Source: JBJELF01 sp051879015 (GTDB taxonomy: Bacteria; Bacillota; Clostridia; Lachnospirales; Lachnospiraceae). Taken from it: a stretch of DNA of 7,297 bases. How positions within the stretch are numbered: position 1 is the first letter of the stretch; each line of letters starts with the position of its first letter. The DNA lies in assembly GCA_051879015.1 (NCBI GenBank), contig JBJELF010000015.1, positions 1-7,297 of the forward strand, given 5' to 3'. A program made the position numbers and the translations under genes. Below the pieces are notes generated by a model that saw only the letters and a program-made list of their open reading frames with translations, was not told the origin of the DNA and searched no databases. Of the stretch, positions 1 through 6,682 are shown piece after piece.

Positions 1-1006
1 TGACATCTGGCTTGCCTACGCCCACTTTACGGTCAAAGCGACCTGGACGCAGTATCGCTGGATCCAAAATATCAACACGGTTAGTAGCTGCCATGACAAT
101 AATGCCCTCATTGATGCCAAAACCGTCCATCTCCACCAACAACTGATTCAAAGTCTGCTCTCTCTCATCGTGTCCGCCTCCCATACCGCTGCCACGTCTT
201 CTGGCAACCGCATCAATCTCATCGATAAAAATAATACATGGTGCATGTTTCTTAGCATCTGCAAACAAATCTCTCACACGGGAAGCACCTACACCTACAA
301 ACATCTCTACAAAATCCGAGCCGGAAATACTAAAGAATGGAACACCAGCCTCGCCTGCCACTGCACGAGCCAGCAAGGTCTTACCTGTACCTGGAGGTCC
401 CACTAAAATAATACCCTTTGGGATACGAGCCCCCAACTGCGTATAACGGCCAGGCTCCTTCAAAAAGTCTACTACCTCTGCCAATTCCTCTTTTTCTTCC
501 TGAAGTCCAGCCACTTCATTAAAAGTTACTCTTTTTTCATCTGGTCCAGTCATGCGGGCACGGCTCTTTCCAAAGTTTGCCATATTACCGCCGCCTGCCC
601 TACCGTTCATCAGCACAAACAACATCAGGCAACCAACTACAATAATTAATGCCGGCAGCACAGAAGTCACAAAAACACTGTCTCGTTCCACATCCCGATA
701 GCGTACCTGCACGTTATAATATTCCAGAAAAGTTCCCTCATTTACTACATCTGGTACATTGGCAAAACCAATCAGTGTACTTTGTTGACCGGATGTCACC
801 TGATACAGATAAACAATACCTGTGTTTGCCTCTGGATTCTGCTGAATTTCAGCATAGTTGGCTTTTCCCTCTACTACCGCAGACTGATAGGACGAATAGG
901 ACATCTCCTGCGCATTGGTTGTCCCTGTCTGCCAAATCCATGCCAGCAAAAATATCAAAGCCAATATTCCAACATACATGGACCATCCTCTTGCTTGTCT
1001 TTTCAA
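1..1006 (-). CDS. ftsH: ATP-dependent membrane zinc metalloprotease FtsH, N-terminal 335 residues (C-terminus beyond window)
   Basis: FtsH is a hexameric membrane-anchored AAA+ protease that extracts and degrades membrane and short-lived cytosolic proteins. The visible part has a first membrane segment (about residues 10-26), an extracytoplasmic domain, a second membrane segment (about 111-132), a glycine-rich linker and the AAA module. Walker A GPPGTGKT is at 203-210, Walker B ending in D262-E263, and the second region of homology with RPGRFDR at 320-326. The reading frame is still open at the left edge, so the HEXXH zinc protease domain is not seen. The start is a TTG at 1006-1004, placed 6 bases after a perfect AGGAGG; the first in-frame ATG (979) is nearly inside the first membrane segment and has no such site. 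The gene begins 23 bases after the hpt stop, so it is probably cotranscribed with hpt. Identity is essentially certain from the AAA motifs. Confidence 0.97.
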   Translation of the reverse strand, partial: MKRQARGWSMYVGILALIFLLAWIWQTGTTNAQEMSYSSYQSAVVEGKANYAEIQQNPEANTGIVYLYQVTSGQQSTLIGFANVPDVVNEGTFLEYYNVQVRYRDVERDSVFVTSVLPALIIVVGCLMLFVLMNGRAGGGNMANFGKSRARMTGPDEKRVTFNEVAGLQEEKEELAEVVDFLKEPGRYTQLGARIPKGIILVGPPGTGKTLLARAVAGEAGVPFFSISGSDFVEMFVGVGASRVRDLFADAKKHAPCIIFIDEIDAVARRRGSGMGGGHDEREQTLNQLLVEMDGFGINEGIIVMAATNRVDILDPAILRPGRFDRKVGVGKPDV

Positions 1007-1012
1007 AAATTA

Positions 1013-1018
1013 CCTCCT
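1013..1018 (-). promoter_or_regulatory. Shine-Dalgarno of ftsH, deciding a TTG start
   Basis: A perfect AGGAGG lies 6 bases upstream of the TTG at 1006-1004 in the short hpt-ftsH gap. No ATG in the ftsH frame has comparable spacing, so this site supports the non-ATG start. Confidence 0.8.
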
Positions 1019-1029
1019 GTCATGCCCTA

Positions 1030-1560
1030 TTAATCTTCAAATGAAATGACTCCGATATAGGACAAATTTCTGTATCTCTGATCATAGTCCAATCCAAAGC
1101 CGACTACAAACTCATCTGGAACTACAAAACCAGTGTAATCCACATTTATGCCCTGTACAACACGTCTATCTGGTTTATCCAAAAGAGTAGCCAATTTCAA
1201 ACTAGCGGGATGACGATCTGCCATCAATCCACACAGATAACTCAATGTGCGTCCAGAATCAATAATATCTTCCACAATAATTACATTCTTTCCCTGCAAA
1301 GGCTCATCTAAATCTTTTGACAGACGCACTACACCAGAAGACTTTGTACCTGAACCATAGCTGGAAGTACTCATAAAATCCATTGTGACTGGAACAGTAA
1401 TATATTTTGCCAATTCACAAACAAAAAATACACTACCTTTCAGAATACCAATCAAATGTACAGATTGTCCTTCATAATCCTGGCTAATCTGAGCACCCAA
1501 TTCCTTGATACGCTTGGTTACCTCTTCCTCTGAAATCATTACTCTAACTCTCTCTGTCAT
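1030..1560 (-). CDS. hpt: Hypoxanthine phosphoribosyltransferase
   Basis: This is a cytosolic type I phosphoribosyltransferase that makes IMP (and usually GMP) from hypoxanthine or guanine and PRPP in purine salvage. At 176 residues it is the usual family length. The PRPP signature VIIVEDIIDSGRT is at residues 93-105 with the conserved acidic pair at 97-98. The GILKGS loop is at 38-43, the flexible-loop region with SYGSGT at 67-72, and the purine-binding LLDK lysine at 129. The C-terminal VPDEFVVGFGLDY stretch (148-160) is typical. The start ATG at 1560 has AAAGGA about 8 bases upstream and lies inside the end of tilS (17-base overlap), which suggests translational coupling. The stop is a tandem TAA TAG. 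In B. subtilis the enzyme (HprT) is inhibited by (p)ppGpp and is reported to form a complex with TilS that activates ftsH. Whether that holds here is inference. Confidence 0.97.
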   Translation of the reverse strand: MTERVRVMISEEEVTKRIKELGAQISQDYEGQSVHLIGILKGSVFFVCELAKYITVPVTMDFMSTSSYGSGTKSSGVVRLSKDLDEPLQGKNVIIVEDIIDSGRTLSYLCGLMADRHPASLKLATLLDKPDRRVVQGINVDYTGFVVPDEFVVGFGLDYDQRYRNLSYIGVISFED

Positions 1561-2914
1561 CTCGCGTTCCTTTCTGCTTTTTCATGCTAATCTCAAGCAC
1601 ATTTTTTGTATTATCTTCCACACGATAAGCCATACTTCGCCGATAGCCCACAATCCAAAGAATTTCATTATTCAACGCCACTAATGGAATCGTGTCACGC
1701 TGCTCCTTTGGAATTTTCAAATCAATCAAAATGTCCTTGAGTTTTTTTCCCCTGCCATCCTGATATAATTGCATCCAATCATTCGGCTGCCGTGTTCTTA
1801 GAATAACCCCACTTTTTATTTTATCATAATCAAAGCATTTCGTACAACTATTTTCTTTAAAATTTTTAAGTTCTTCGCGATTTTTCATTCTCATTTCCAT
1901 AAAATAGGATTCTGGCTCTTCTTTCACAGCCTCCATCCCTGGCTCCGGCTTCAAAAAGACAATTCTTCCATATTGGTTGACTACTTGCAATCCATAAGGA
2001 AAATATTTTTTTGCCACGGTGTTTTTTTCAATCAAGTCCAATAAGGCCTCTACATGGACATGACTGATATCCCTCCTGCTGCCACAGACCCAACTCATAG
2101 CTTCCATGCAAATATAGCGCTGTATCGGTCGTGGCTCTGCCAAAAAGGTCTCTCTTGAAAATGCCCTTTCTTCTTTCTGCCAGTTTTTTTCTAAAAACTG
2201 CTTCGCTTTCTCCGAAAAATATTCATCCATTTCTCGATAGACATCACATTGGCTAGTCAGCTGTCCTACTGCTCCCTCACCGAAATCTTCCAAAATCACA
2301 GGCAAAATATCCAGCCTCACCTTATTTCTTCCATAGCTAGAAGACAAGTTTGTGGAATCTACACGCCACGGCTGATTGTGAGCTGTCAGCCACGCCTCAA
2401 TCTCTTTTCGGCTGCAATGAAGCAGTGGGCGAATCACACCATCCTCCCGCAACGGTATCATACCCGACAATCCTTTCAATCCCGTGCCACGAAGCATCTG
2501 AAACAAAACCGTCTCTGCATTGTCATCTCGGTGATGTGCCACCGCAATTTTATCCGCCTGATAACGCTTTCGGTACTCCTGAAACAGACGATATCTCTCA
2601 TTTCTCCCAGCTTCCTCCACCGACATATTCCACTGCTTTGCTAACTTCTCGACTGGTATATATTCGAGATAATAAGGTACCGCTTTGTTTTGACAAAGCT
2701 CCTTTACAAAAGCAGCATCGGCATCTGCTTCTGCCCCACGAATCATATGGTGTATATGAACCACACGCAAAGTCAAATCATATTCCCTGGCAATCTCACA
2801 CAGGACCAAAAGTAAAAAAACAGAGTCAGCTCCCCCCGAGACTCCCACAATAATTTGCTCTCCACGTACCAACATCTTATTCTGTTCCATGTATTTTTTT
2901 ATTTTTTTTATCAT
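1544..2914 (-). CDS. tilS: tRNA(Ile)-lysidine synthetase TilS
   Basis: TilS adds lysine, at the cost of ATP, to the wobble cytidine of the CAU-anticodon isoleucine tRNA, which changes both its charging and its decoding from AUG to AUA. It is normally essential. The N-terminal N-type PP-loop domain shows SGGADS at residues 26-31 and the AHHRDDNAETVL motif near 126-137, followed by the LRGTGLKGLSGM segment. A central substrate-binding region follows. The C-terminal TilS domain contains the ILRTRQPNDW stretch and the late WIVGYR motif. At 456 residues it is full length for the three-domain Firmicute form. The ATG at 2914 has GGGAG 6 bases upstream; Met9 is an alternative start but would trim the basic N-terminal helix. 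It follows spoIIE after 76 bases and overlaps hpt by 17 bases. I see no clear promoter or terminator in the spoIIE-tilS gap. Confidence 0.96.
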   Translation of the reverse strand: MIKKIKKYMEQNKMLVRGEQIIVGVSGGADSVFLLLVLCEIAREYDLTLRVVHIHHMIRGAEADADAAFVKELCQNKAVPYYLEYIPVEKLAKQWNMSVEEAGRNERYRLFQEYRKRYQADKIAVAHHRDDNAETVLFQMLRGTGLKGLSGMIPLREDGVIRPLLHCSRKEIEAWLTAHNQPWRVDSTNLSSSYGRNKVRLDILPVILEDFGEGAVGQLTSQCDVYREMDEYFSEKAKQFLEKNWQKEERAFSRETFLAEPRPIQRYICMEAMSWVCGSRRDISHVHVEALLDLIEKNTVAKKYFPYGLQVVNQYGRIVFLKPEPGMEAVKEEPESYFMEMRMKNREELKNFKENSCTKCFDYDKIKSGVILRTRQPNDWMQLYQDGRGKKLKDILIDLKIPKEQRDTIPLVALNNEILWIVGYRRSMAYRVEDNTKNVLEISMKKQKGTRDDRES

Positions 2915-2990
2915 TCTAAACTCCCATGCCTACCTCACAGACTTCAAACATCCATGCCATACTTTGCAATCCATTCTATCGGACTTTTAT

Positions 2991-4604
2991 TTATGCTCCC
3001 TTAGACAGTATGCTGCTCTCCTGCTTTTTCCAAATTCCTGCTGCCAACACCAACATATCGTCACACACTTCTTCCGGATTCTGTGACATAGCATACATCA
3101 AAATATGATTTGCCATATCCTTTACATTCGTCATCTTCAACCCCAATACATAGTCACAGAAAGCAGCTTCTTTCTCCTCGCCCTCAAATGCCTCAATAAC
3201 TCCATCCGTTACCATTATTATAATATCTCCGCTCTGAAGCCGATAACTCTTTTCCATGAGCTCCATTCTGGGAATACTTCCCATGGGCAAACTTTCTGCC
3301 TGCATGATTTCCACCTTGTCTCCGCGGCGAATACAGCTTATGGATGCTCCTGCCTTGATAAAAGAGCAATGTGCCAGATGCAGATTAATTTTTATTAAAT
3401 CCATTGTAATGGGATGAGGATCCTCATTTTGCAGCATGATGGCATTGTTAACCAGCCGAATCACACTGGTAGGTGAAAAACCCGCCTCCATAAAAGCTTC
3501 TGTCAGTTCAATGACTTGCTTGCTTTCCGCCGCAGCCTGACTACCCGAACCCATTCCATCACAGACAGCCATCAGCTGATTGCCATCCGGCAAAGACAAA
3601 AAAGAAAAACAATCACCCGATACACTCTCCTCCGTCTTTGTTGCTCTCGCTACCGCATGAATCATATAATACTGAGGTGCCTCTTCCAACTGAATCATAG
3701 TCGAATTGCCTGTCACCACCATTCGGCTGTCTTTGGAGGGATATAACTTACAATTGATTTCTCTGCTCATCCACTCTGCTACTTCCTTTGCAGCAACACA
3801 GGATCCATTTTCTGTACGTAGCGTCATCATAATCTTTTTTCCCACTCCACTGCGTGTCCACATAGCCAGCTGTTCTGCCTGAATCCGCTTTTCCTTCAAA
3901 CATTTTCTCATTTTTTTCTCTATCTCCTTGGAAAATGCAGTTTCCTGTCCAATGTCTTCCCGAAAATGCTCCAACAGATTGGCCAACTCCATGTACTGAC
4001 TTGCCACAGTCTCTCGCACTTCTCCCATATGACTATCCTCAAAGGAATGCTCATCACCCGTCTTCATCATGTTTTTACCCAAAAGAGTAAATGCCTCCGA
4101 TACACGCCCCAGCTTTTCTCCTAAAAGACCCTCTCCATCATAAATCTCCACATTTTCCGGTTTTCTTTGCTGTTTCTGAGGCATCCGAAACCACTCTTTT
4201 GGAAGCAGAAACAGAAAAAGCACTGACACTAAGGCTTCATCCCAAAACTGCTGCAGCATATCAGGAGCATAGAGAACTCCCAACTCCACTCCTGCCAACA
4301 AAAAAGCCAGACTGCCAGCCCATTTTCCAATCGATTGAAAGGCACCCGCCATAGCTCCCATAGAGGCCATAATACCAATAATACCTGCATCCTTCACAGA
4401 AAGATTCACCAATATTCCCACAAAGGTACCTACCAGACATCCCACTCCTGCACCAAACTGGTAGGCCGCAAGCAGATTCACAGCCATTGCTACTACCATA
4501 ACAAACGAATCCCAGTTATTCTCCCTCGTAAAGATTAAAAGTAAAACAGCACTTCCCAACAACAAAATGGGAAGCAGAGATTTCACACCGTTTCTCATAA
4601 ACAA
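2991..4604 (-). CDS. spoIIE: Stage II sporulation protein E, PP2C-type serine phosphatase with a short membrane domain
   Basis: SpoIIE dephosphorylates the anti-anti-sigma factor SpoIIAA to switch on sigma-F in the forespore, and it associates with FtsZ at the polar septum. From the chosen start the protein is 537 residues. A hydrophobic region (about 8-135) holds roughly five or six membrane segments, followed by a charged regulatory region and the C-terminal PP2C domain. The metal-binding aspartates are all present: SGD331, CD349GMGSG, TD467G and D515-D516. The domain therefore looks active. B. subtilis SpoIIE is about 827 residues with ten membrane segments, so the front of the membrane region is missing here. 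The start is uncertain. I chose TTG at 4604 because AAAGGA lies 9 bases upstream. ATG at 4598 has poor spacing (15). ATG at 4694 gives 30 extra polar residues with no good ribosome site. Confidence 0.93.
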   Translation of the reverse strand: MFMRNGVKSLLPILLLGSAVLLLIFTRENNWDSFVMVVAMAVNLLAAYQFGAGVGCLVGTFVGILVNLSVKDAGIIGIMASMGAMAGAFQSIGKWAGSLAFLLAGVELGVLYAPDMLQQFWDEALVSVLFLFLLPKEWFRMPQKQQRKPENVEIYDGEGLLGEKLGRVSEAFTLLGKNMMKTGDEHSFEDSHMGEVRETVASQYMELANLLEHFREDIGQETAFSKEIEKKMRKCLKEKRIQAEQLAMWTRSGVGKKIMMTLRTENGSCVAAKEVAEWMSREINCKLYPSKDSRMVVTGNSTMIQLEEAPQYYMIHAVARATKTEESVSGDCFSFLSLPDGNQLMAVCDGMGSGSQAAAESKQVIELTEAFMEAGFSPTSVIRLVNNAIMLQNEDPHPITMDLIKINLHLAHCSFIKAGASISCIRRGDKVEIMQAESLPMGSIPRMELMEKSYRLQSGDIIIMVTDGVIEAFEGEEKEAAFCDYVLGLKMTNVKDMANHILMYAMSQNPEEVCDDMLVLAAGIWKKQESSILSKGA

Positions 4605-4613
4605 ATAGTTACA

Positions 4614-4619
4614 TCCTTT
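4614..4619 (-). promoter_or_regulatory. Shine-Dalgarno that favours a TTG start for spoIIE
   Basis: AAAGGA ends 9 bases before the TTG at 4604-4602 and 15 bases before the ATG at 4598-4596. The spacing favours the TTG. No equivalent site precedes the more upstream ATGs at 4622 or 4694. Confidence 0.5.
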
Positions 4620-4736
4620 CATAAATTTTGTATGCAAAAGATTCACTTTCCATTCATGACCAATCTTCGCACACGGTAAATATGCTGCAAACATCTTTTG
4701 TTTCTATCAATCTTCCTTGCTGCTCTGATAGCATCT

Positions 4737-4766
4737 TAAATAGTGATGACAAAAATCATCATTCAA
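4737..4766 (-). promoter_or_regulatory. Candidate promoter with internal dyad upstream of spoIIE
   Basis: On the minus strand TTGAAT (4766-4761) and TATTTA (4742-4737) are separated by 18 bases. A shifted reading of the -10 as TTTAAG gives 20 bases, which recalls the unusually wide spacing known for the Spo0A-activated B. subtilis spoIIE promoter. A 6-base-pair perfect dyad (4744-4749 with 4756-4761) fills the spacer. No canonical Spo0A box (TGTCGAA) is present; the nearest is ATGCGAA at about 4770-4776. The -10 match is weak, so this is only a candidate. Confidence 0.25.
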
Positions 4767-4821
4767 TCATTTCGCATAAGAATTCAATTGCTTGCGGTGC
4801 TGAATCATGTTGTTTTTCTAA

Positions 4822-5268
4822 CTAATTTTCTGACTGTTTTAATATGATTTCATTTGGATAAACTAAACCTAATTTTTCTCTTGCAATGTCTTCTATGTAT
4901 TGTCTGGTATCCATATAGAGTTCCTGCTGCTCTAGTTCCTCTTTTCGCGCCTTTTGTGCATTCACCATTTCCTGCGCCTCTGACAGCTTTGACAGATATT
5001 CCTCCTCATAGCGTGTCTGTTCGCTGTAAATTCGATAAGTCACTCCGATACACAAAAGGATAAGCACGAAAGTTGCCACTAAAACAATCTCATTCCCCTG
5101 TTTCTGCACTCGTCTTTCCTGAAAAGATTTTCTTGTTGTCTTTTTCTTGTTTTTTTGTTTTGTTCTTGTCCTTTGATTCACCTGAACATTTTTTTGGGGA
5201 TTTTTGATCTCCTCTGTGTTGGTTTGAATCAGTTTCATAACTTTTTTTGGATCTTTCCTCACTGACAT
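4822..5268 (-). CDS. divIC: DivIC/FtsB-family septum formation initiator protein
   Basis: This is a bitopic division protein expected to pair with FtsL and DivIB at the septum. A long, Lys/Arg-rich cytoplasmic tail (about residues 1-58) precedes a single membrane helix (about 61-81, IVLVATFVLILL core). A Glu/Gln/Lys-rich coiled coil follows. The C-terminal YIEDIAREKLGLVYPNEI motif, diagnostic for the family, occupies about residues 124-141. The start is debatable. ATG at 5268 has AGGAG 9 bases upstream and is my choice. ATG at 5277 abuts that site with no spacing. GTG at 5109 has AGGAAA 5 bases upstream and would give a protein of about 95 residues with almost no tail, overlapping yabQ by only 20 bases. 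With the long start the gene overlaps yabQ by 179 bases in another frame. The cluster position after yabQ matches B. subtilis divIC. The paralogue FtsL is a less likely alternative. Confidence 0.88.
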   Translation of the reverse strand: MSVRKDPKKVMKLIQTNTEEIKNPQKNVQVNQRTRTKQKNKKKTTRKSFQERRVQKQGNEIVLVATFVLILLCIGVTYRIYSEQTRYEEEYLSKLSEAQEMVNAQKARKEELEQQELYMDTRQYIEDIAREKLGLVYPNEIILKQSEN

Positions 5269-5671
5269 ATTTTTCATCTCCTCTCTTAAGCTGTCTCTTC
5301 ATTGTAAACTCCATTCGTTTTTTTTTCAATCCCTCCAACCCTATTTGCACTTTTTTTCTCAACCATCTGATTTTCATTCCTAAAATTTTCAAGCTTTTCT
5401 TCCCCACCAAGCAATGCCAAAGACTCATGCTGGCCAATACCGCCAACAAAATATAACCTCGCACCACTCCATTGTCTTTCTCAAACATCATTAAAAATGT
5501 TAGTATACAACACCAAATCCAAAAGAAAAAATCACCAATGCCCTCTAACCATAGCTTATGGGGAAACGCAATGCGAAAGAGACATAATATATCATAGAAA
5601 ATTCCAAGGCGAACTCCCAAAAGACAAGCCGTCAGCAGATAACGCAGTTCCCAAATTGTTTTTCCTTCCAT
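5090..5671 (-). CDS. yabQ: Spore cortex biosynthesis protein YabQ
   Basis: YabQ is a polytopic membrane protein made in the mother cell and required for spore cortex formation in B. subtilis; its biochemical role is unknown. The N-terminal half has hydrophobic segments at about residues 9-32, 45-63 and 69-89, with the family-typical GVRLGIFYDILCLFR at 19-33. After residue 90 the protein becomes a highly charged, Lys-rich, low-complexity tail of about 100 residues, likely cytoplasmic and disordered. At 193 residues it is within the range I expect for the family. The start ATG lies 4 bases after the yabP stop, and an AGGTAGG ribosome site overlaps that stop, so the two are surely coupled. The last 60 or so codons overlap the start of divIC in another frame. 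Assignment rests on the membrane signature plus position between yabP and divIC. Confidence 0.9.
   Translation of the reverse strand: MEGKTIWELRYLLTACLLGVRLGIFYDILCLFRIAFPHKLWLEGIGDFFFWIWCCILTFLMMFEKDNGVVRGYILLAVLASMSLWHCLVGKKSLKILGMKIRWLRKKVQIGLEGLKKKRMEFTMKRQLKRGDEKYVSEERSKKSYETDSNQHRGDQKSPKKCSGESKDKNKTKKQEKDNKKIFSGKTSAETGE
5278..5286 (-). promoter_or_regulatory. Shine-Dalgarno inside yabQ for the long divIC form
   Basis: AGAGAGGAG lies within the yabQ coding region. Its AGGAG end is 9 bases from the ATG at 5268 and directly touches the ATG at 5277, so it favours 5268. Its strength is the main evidence that the long basic tail of DivIC is actually translated. Confidence 0.55.
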
Positions 5672-5675
5672 ATGC

Positions 5676-5963
5676 CTACCTAAATAAACGTTTCAAGACC
5701 GAGTCTCCCGGTTTACGGCCAGTACTCTCTCCCTGATAAACAATACTGGAACAAGTTCCCTCTATCTCTACTTTCCCACTCTCTAAGGAGACTTGCCTGA
5801 CATGTAAATCACTGCCTCTAATTTGGAGCATTCCCATAGAGGTATCCAACAAAATTTCCTTCTCGTCAAAGGAAATGACATCCGTCACTCCTGTCAAATT
5901 ACAGGCTTTGCGACTTTTTAACTCGAGATTATGAATCATGGGAATCTTTGATTTTTCCTCCAT
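5676..5963 (-). CDS. yabP: Sporulation protein YabP
   Basis: YabP is a small soluble protein of the YabP/YqfC family, mother-cell expressed in B. subtilis and linked to sporulation; no enzymatic activity is known. All 95 residues fit the family length. Recognisable features are the LTGVTDVISFDE stretch (about residues 23-34), the DTSMGMLQIRG block (about 40-50), then DLHVRQVSLESGKVEIEG and a C-terminal LKRLFR end. The ATG at 5963 follows a perfect AGGAGG (5977-5972) at 8 bases. A 159-base AT-rich gap separates it from rqcP, which fits a separate, sporulation-specific promoter, although I cannot identify a convincing sigma-E site there. It is followed within 4 bases by yabQ. YqfC is the other family member, but the neighbours favour YabP. 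Confidence 0.94.
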   Translation of the reverse strand: MEEKSKIPMIHNLELKSRKACNLTGVTDVISFDEKEILLDTSMGMLQIRGSDLHVRQVSLESGKVEIEGTCSSIVYQGESTGRKPGDSVLKRLFR

Positions 5964-6122
5964 AAGAAAAGCCTCCTGATTTATTTATAAATAGTCCCTT
6001 TTATAAAATATATCAGAAAGCTCCATTTTATTACTATTTTTCTTGTTTACTTGATGCCAACAAAAGAAATCCCTGTTCGCCTTATTAATCTGCTGACAAC
6101 GAATCAATCTTTCCCTCTTTAA
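5964..6122. other. AT-rich rqcP-yabP intergenic region with two TTTATAAA palindromes
   Basis: This is the longest clearly non-coding gap outside the spoIIE leader. It carries the yabP AGGAGG at 5972-5977 and two identical palindromic octamers TTTATAAA at 5984-5991 and 6000-6007, centred 16 bases apart and separated by TAGTCCCT. TATATT/TATAAA-like -10 sequences exist, but no matching -35 for sigma-A and no good sigma-E or sigma-K element. No hairpin followed by a T run was found for rqcP, so termination before yabP is not evident. Confidence 0.5.
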
Positions 6123-6362
6123 TTACAGATACCGAAACAAATCCTTTGCTTCTTCTTTTTTTATGGTCTCCTCTACATTCAACACTTCCACTTTTACATT
6201 TTTTGTGCCAAACATAATTTCAATGACATCCCCAACCTTAACCTCAGCGGACGCTCTTGCTACCTTGTCATTAAGAAGCACACGCCCTGCATCACAGGCT
6301 TCATTTGCCACCGTGCGGCGCTTGATTAGACGGGAAACTTTCAAGTATTTATCCAGTCGCAT
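6123..6362 (-). CDS. rqcP: S4-domain RNA-binding protein RqcP (YabO), ribosome quality control
   Basis: RqcP is a small Hsp15-like protein that binds stalled 50S subunits with peptidyl-tRNA and supports RqcH-driven poly-alanine tailing. The 79 residues comprise essentially one S4 fold. The signature MRLDKYLKVSRLIKRRTVANE opens the protein, AGRVLLND follows at about residues 25-32, and the VKVGDVIEI strand lies at about 41-49. A short basic/acidic C-terminal extension ends the protein. The length and sequence match B. subtilis YabO more closely than the longer E. coli Hsp15 (HslR). The ATG at 6362 has AAGGTGA about 7 bases upstream. It starts 32 bases after the HU gene stop with no terminator between, so it is probably read from the HU promoter. 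Position upstream of yabP is conserved with B. subtilis. RqcH itself is not in the window. Confidence 0.92.
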   Translation of the reverse strand: MRLDKYLKVSRLIKRRTVANEACDAGRVLLNDKVARASAEVKVGDVIEIMFGTKNVKVEVLNVEETIKKEEAKDLFRYL

Positions 6363-6394
6363 CCCTATTTCACCTTATCCTTTTCATCAATCTC

Positions 6395-6676
6395 TTACTT
6401 GACTTCCTTGACCTTATCTTTAAATCCCTGAGCTGGACGAAATTTTGGCTTACGAGATTCCGGGATTTCTACACGCTCTCCATTCTTTGGATTTCTCCCA
6501 ATGCGAGCTCCATGGCAAATCGTCTCAAATGTACCAAATCCAACAATCTGAACCTCTTCTCCGCTAATCACTCTCTCAGCTACTGTCTCAAATACAGACT
6601 CAACTACCTTCTCTGCTACCTTTTTTTGAATACCACATTTATTTGCTACTTCATATGCCAATTCTTTTTTATTCAT
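6395..6676 (-). CDS. hup: HU family DNA-binding protein
   Basis: This is a histone-like dimeric protein that bends DNA and compacts the nucleoid. The 93 residues match the family length. The N-terminal helices (MNKKELAYEVANKCG...) are followed by GFGTFE at 46-51, the flexible arm RIGRNPKNGE at 58-67 with the intercalating Pro63 at its tip, and the closing PKFRPAQGFKDKV block (77-89). I reject the upstream in-frame ATG at 6709 because it would precede or coincide with the predicted transcription start. The chosen ATG at 6676 has a perfect AGGAGG 6 bases upstream. The gene has its own strong promoter, and rqcP follows after 32 bases. Two features differ from the most common HU sequence: Ile rather than Thr in the arm (RIGRNP), and two cysteines (14 and 54). 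IHF is the alternative but is not expected in Firmicutes. Confidence 0.96.
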   Translation of the reverse strand: MNKKELAYEVANKCGIQKKVAEKVVESVFETVAERVISGEEVQIVGFGTFETICHGARIGRNPKNGERVEIPESRKPKFRPAQGFKDKVKEVK

Positions 6677-6682
6677 GCTCAA

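Noticed and set aside
1004..1024. Six-codon open frame spanning the ftsH ribosome site (ATG at 1024, TGA overlapping the TTG start)
   Set aside because: It has no ribosome site of its own and can arise by chance; no sign of a leader peptide.
170..1044. Plus-strand open frames opposite ftsH (170-406, 649-1044, 782-1033)
   Set aside because: They are antisense shadows of a highly conserved ftsH frame, with no recognisable domains.
2249..2853. Plus-strand open frames opposite tilS, the longest 167 codons
   Set aside because: Sequence has no recognisable domain and lies opposite an intact, conserved tilS; consistent with chance antisense frames.
4625..4635. CATACA on the coding strand before spoIIE as a sigma-E -10 element
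   Set aside because: No matching -35 at 13-15 bases, the start would fall on the ribosome site, and spoIIE is not expected to be mother-cell controlled.
4605..4694. Thirty-residue N-terminal extension of SpoIIE from ATG at 4694
   Set aside because: The nearest AAGGA is about 18 bases away and the residues are polar and unlike a membrane protein start; kept only as an alternative.
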